Source: Paenibacillus phoenicis (GTDB lineage Bacteria > Bacillota > Bacilli > Paenibacillales > Paenibacillaceae). From it: a stretch of 64,000 nt of DNA. This document shows, in pieces, positions 62,495-64,000 of this stretch. The notes under the pieces were generated by a model. It searched no databases and was not told the origin of the DNA. It saw only the letters and a program-made list of their open reading frames with translations. The DNA lies in the NCBI RefSeq assembly GCF_034718895.1, contig NZ_JAYERP010000002.1:1-64000 (forward strand), written 5' to 3'. Each line of letters begins with the position of its first letter. Position 1 is the stretch's first letter. A program made the translations under genes and the position numbers.

Positions 62495-62572
62495 GTGAGT
62501 ACTTACTCACATTTTCTTGATGGTTCAAATATACTCCTCGCCGAGTAAATAGTCAAGTGAGTAATCACTCAC
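62495..62572 (-). promoter_or_regulatory. Exporter promoter flanked by two palindromic operators
   Basis: GTGAGTACTTACTCAC at 62495-62510 and GTGAGTAATCACTCAC at 62557-62572 are near-identical palindromes typical of TetR-family sites. Between them, on the minus strand, lie TTGACT (62551-62556) and TATATT (62528-62533) with a 17-bp spacer. One site abuts the -35 and the other lies in the leader, so DNA looping or double blockage is possible. Confidence 0.85.
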
Positions 62573-62686
62573 TTTTGTTGGATTCCTGTCATAGATTGTC
62601 GGCGATTTAGCGCTGGATGATATGGAAGTACTCCCCTTTTCTTGATAAACTGTTGTTACAAAACACGGTGAAAATTAGGAGGCAGT

Positions 62687-63439
62687 ATGAAAAAGAAATT
62701 TCTAATTTCAGCGATTCTCACAACGGTTCTTATGCTTGTGTCTATTCCTGCATATGCTTCTGCACCCGCCGCTACACTGATTATTAACGGCAATGTAATC
62801 CTTGCAGATCTTAAAGTGATCAATGGAACAACATACGTTCCGCTTAGGGTGATATCGGAACACCTTGAGGACGTCGATCTGTACTATAACTCTGCGACCA
62901 ACACAATTACCATGAATCAACGAAAGACGAATGATCCCTCACAGACCCCAATGAGCCCCCCATCAACGACAGCTTTAACTGGCAAAGAATTAGAGGAATA
63001 TTTATCAAATCATTTCTCAAAATTAACGACTTCTCTGGGTGAAACTATCCTTTATTTTTCAATTGAGGAGAACAACTCCGATCTGCACCCTTACGATTAT
63101 TGTATCAAGGTTAAATATGATCCGAAATTCTACGGAAATTTAAAAGACGTAGCCGATAACCCATCTGCACAGCGAGAAAAGATAATTCTAGATGTTAGAT
63201 CTGAACTCCGTGCTCATATGGAATCTATAGCAAAATCCGCAATTGCTGTCATGCCCGGGAAAAAGTTATGTGGATATTACTATTACGAGAACGCCAATGA
63301 GCCAGCTAAACAAGCTGAACTTGCCAAATTCAAGACCAATGCCTGGCAAAATTACGATGGTTCTTCTTCAACCAAATATACGGATTCCAAAATCACTCAA
63401 TTTCAGTGGACCACATCCGAAGTGAACGGAGTGAAATAA
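62687..63439 (+). CDS. Secreted protein with copper-amine-oxidase N-domain
   Basis: A 250-residue exported protein. The signal peptide ends about ASAPAA after a hydrophobic ISAILTTVLMLVSIP core. The Cu_amine_oxidN1-type domain (about 30-80) has INGTTYVPLRVISEHL and YYNSATNTITMNQ, common in Paenibacillus cell-surface proteins. The remaining 160 residues have no family that I recognise and are less GC-rich than the neighbours. No sortase motif or S-layer repeats are present. GGAGG precedes the ATG. Confidence 0.75.
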   Translation: MKKKFLISAILTTVLMLVSIPAYASAPAATLIINGNVILADLKVINGTTYVPLRVISEHLEDVDLYYNSATNTITMNQRKTNDPSQTPMSPPSTTALTGKELEEYLSNHFSKLTTSLGETILYFSIEENNSDLHPYDYCIKVKYDPKFYGNLKDVADNPSAQREKIILDVRSELRAHMESIAKSAIAVMPGKKLCGYYYYENANEPAKQAELAKFKTNAWQNYDGSSSTKYTDSKITQFQWTTSEVNGVK

Positions 63440-63478
63440 AAGGCAGTCTCCGGTTCCGAGCGTGACGTCTCTCCATAA

Positions 63479-63538
63479 CAAAAGAACGCCCCTCTATCGC
63501 AGCTTGTACGAGATTAGGGCGTTCTTTGTTTTATTTTA
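63479..63538. terminator. Terminator of the Cu-domain gene
   Basis: AAAGAACGCCC pairs perfectly with GGGCGTTCTTT and is followed by GTTTTATTTT on plus; the reverse strand also has T-rich flanks and would serve the convergent exonuclease gene. Confidence 0.9.
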
Positions 63539-63546
63539 GTGAGCGA

Positions 63547-64000
63547 TCACCATTCTACCGTCAACGACACTGGGCAATGATCACTGCCCAAGATGTGGCA
63601 GTCGATGCCTGCATCCTGCAACTTCGGCGCAAGCCGGGAGGAAGCGAGGAAGTAGTCGATCCGCCAGCCGATGTTCCGCTCGCGAATTTTCGGCATATAT
63701 GACCACCAGCTGTACACGCCTTCGCAGTCCGGGTAGAAATGCCGGAACGTATCGATAAACCCGGAGGCCAGCAGCTCGGTCATTTTGCCGCGCTCTTCCA
63801 GCGTATAACCGGAGTTGCCTTCATTGGACTTGGCGTTCTTGATATCTATGGGATTGTGGGCGACGTTCAGGTCGCCGCAAACAATGACCGGTTTGACCGC
63901 ATCCAGGCCCGTAAGGTAAGTGCGGAACCGGTCCTCCCACTCCATCCGGTAACCCAAACGGGAGAGGTCGCGTTTCGCATTCGGCGTATACACGGTAACA
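63547..64000 (-). CDS. exoA: Exodeoxyribonuclease III, 3' part
   Basis: The C-terminal 150 or so residues of an AP-endonuclease/exonuclease III. IVCGDLNVAHNPIDIKN, GWRIDYFL and the catalytic GSDHCPVSL block are present, with EGVYSWWSYMPKIRERN typical of ExoA/Xth. It repairs abasic sites. The start and the N-terminal Glu/Asp residues lie beyond the right edge, so it is partial here. Confidence 0.93.
   Translation of the reverse strand, partial: VTVYTPNAKRDLSRLGYRMEWEDRFRTYLTGLDAVKPVIVCGDLNVAHNPIDIKNAKSNEGNSGYTLEERGKMTELLASGFIDTFRHFYPDCEGVYSWWSYMPKIRERNIGWRIDYFLASSRLAPKLQDAGIDCHILGSDHCPVSLTVEW

Overview
The window looks like chromosomal DNA of a Paenibacillus-type member of the Bacillota: GC-rich (roughly mid-to-high 50s by eye), strong GGAGG ribosome binding sites, GTG/TTG starts, and a B. 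subtilis-like gene repertoire (YerC, YerB, DgkB, RlmD, GlnKL, FapR, PurR and Fur sites, a YqfQ/VrrA-like protein). No rRNA, tRNA, CRISPR array, phage module or complete insertion sequence was found.

Layout. The first 1.1 kb is a scar: the 3' end of an aspartate-semialdehyde dehydrogenase gene abuts the C-terminal part of a large serine recombinase, which runs into the 3' end of rlmD. Then come rlmD, dgkB, a CbiX-like chelatase and the YerC regulator, corA, a Pit phosphate transporter with its DUF47 partner, yerB, a DoxX protein, a dioxygenase, a hydrolase, a DUF1129 protein and two ABC export systems, one with a GntR/YtrA regulator (1-18.2 kb). ilvA and a complete purine operon purEKBCSQLFMNHD follow on the minus strand (18.6-34.5 kb). 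The purine operon has layered control: a strong promoter, two inverted PurR boxes, a guanine-type purine riboswitch and a terminator. Next is a glutamine block, glnQHMP with the glnK-glnL two-component system (35.3-40.7 kb), then usp, topB, fabH behind a FapR operator, a rhodanese, and a marR-doxX unit with twin palindromic operators (41-49.3 kb). The right end carries a membrane-anchored GDPD, HxlR with two reductases, a nucleotide-salvage group (5'-nucleotidase, tdk, dgt), a Fur-controlled flavodoxin with an uncharacterised partner, a heme-b/molybdopterin fusion oxidoreductase next to a frameshifted Met-rich lipoprotein and a histidine-kinase stump, a TetR-controlled ABC transporter, a copper-amine-oxidase-N-domain protein and the 3' part of exonuclease III.

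The most unusual signal is intergenic. Six loci (3021, 18349, 21691, 30314, 35007, 40900) each carry four 26-nt units in nearly fixed geometry. Three loci (class B) are about 185 bp with unit starts 0/50/109/159-160; the other three (class A) are about 191 bp with starts 0/52/114/165-166. Units 1 and 2 are direct repeats, and units 3 and 4 are their inverted partners. The cores differ between loci but match within a locus, so pairing is preserved while sequence changes. Two copies sit inside the purine operon. A separate inverted-repeat family (30237, 45584, 58129) is also dispersed. I recognise neither family.
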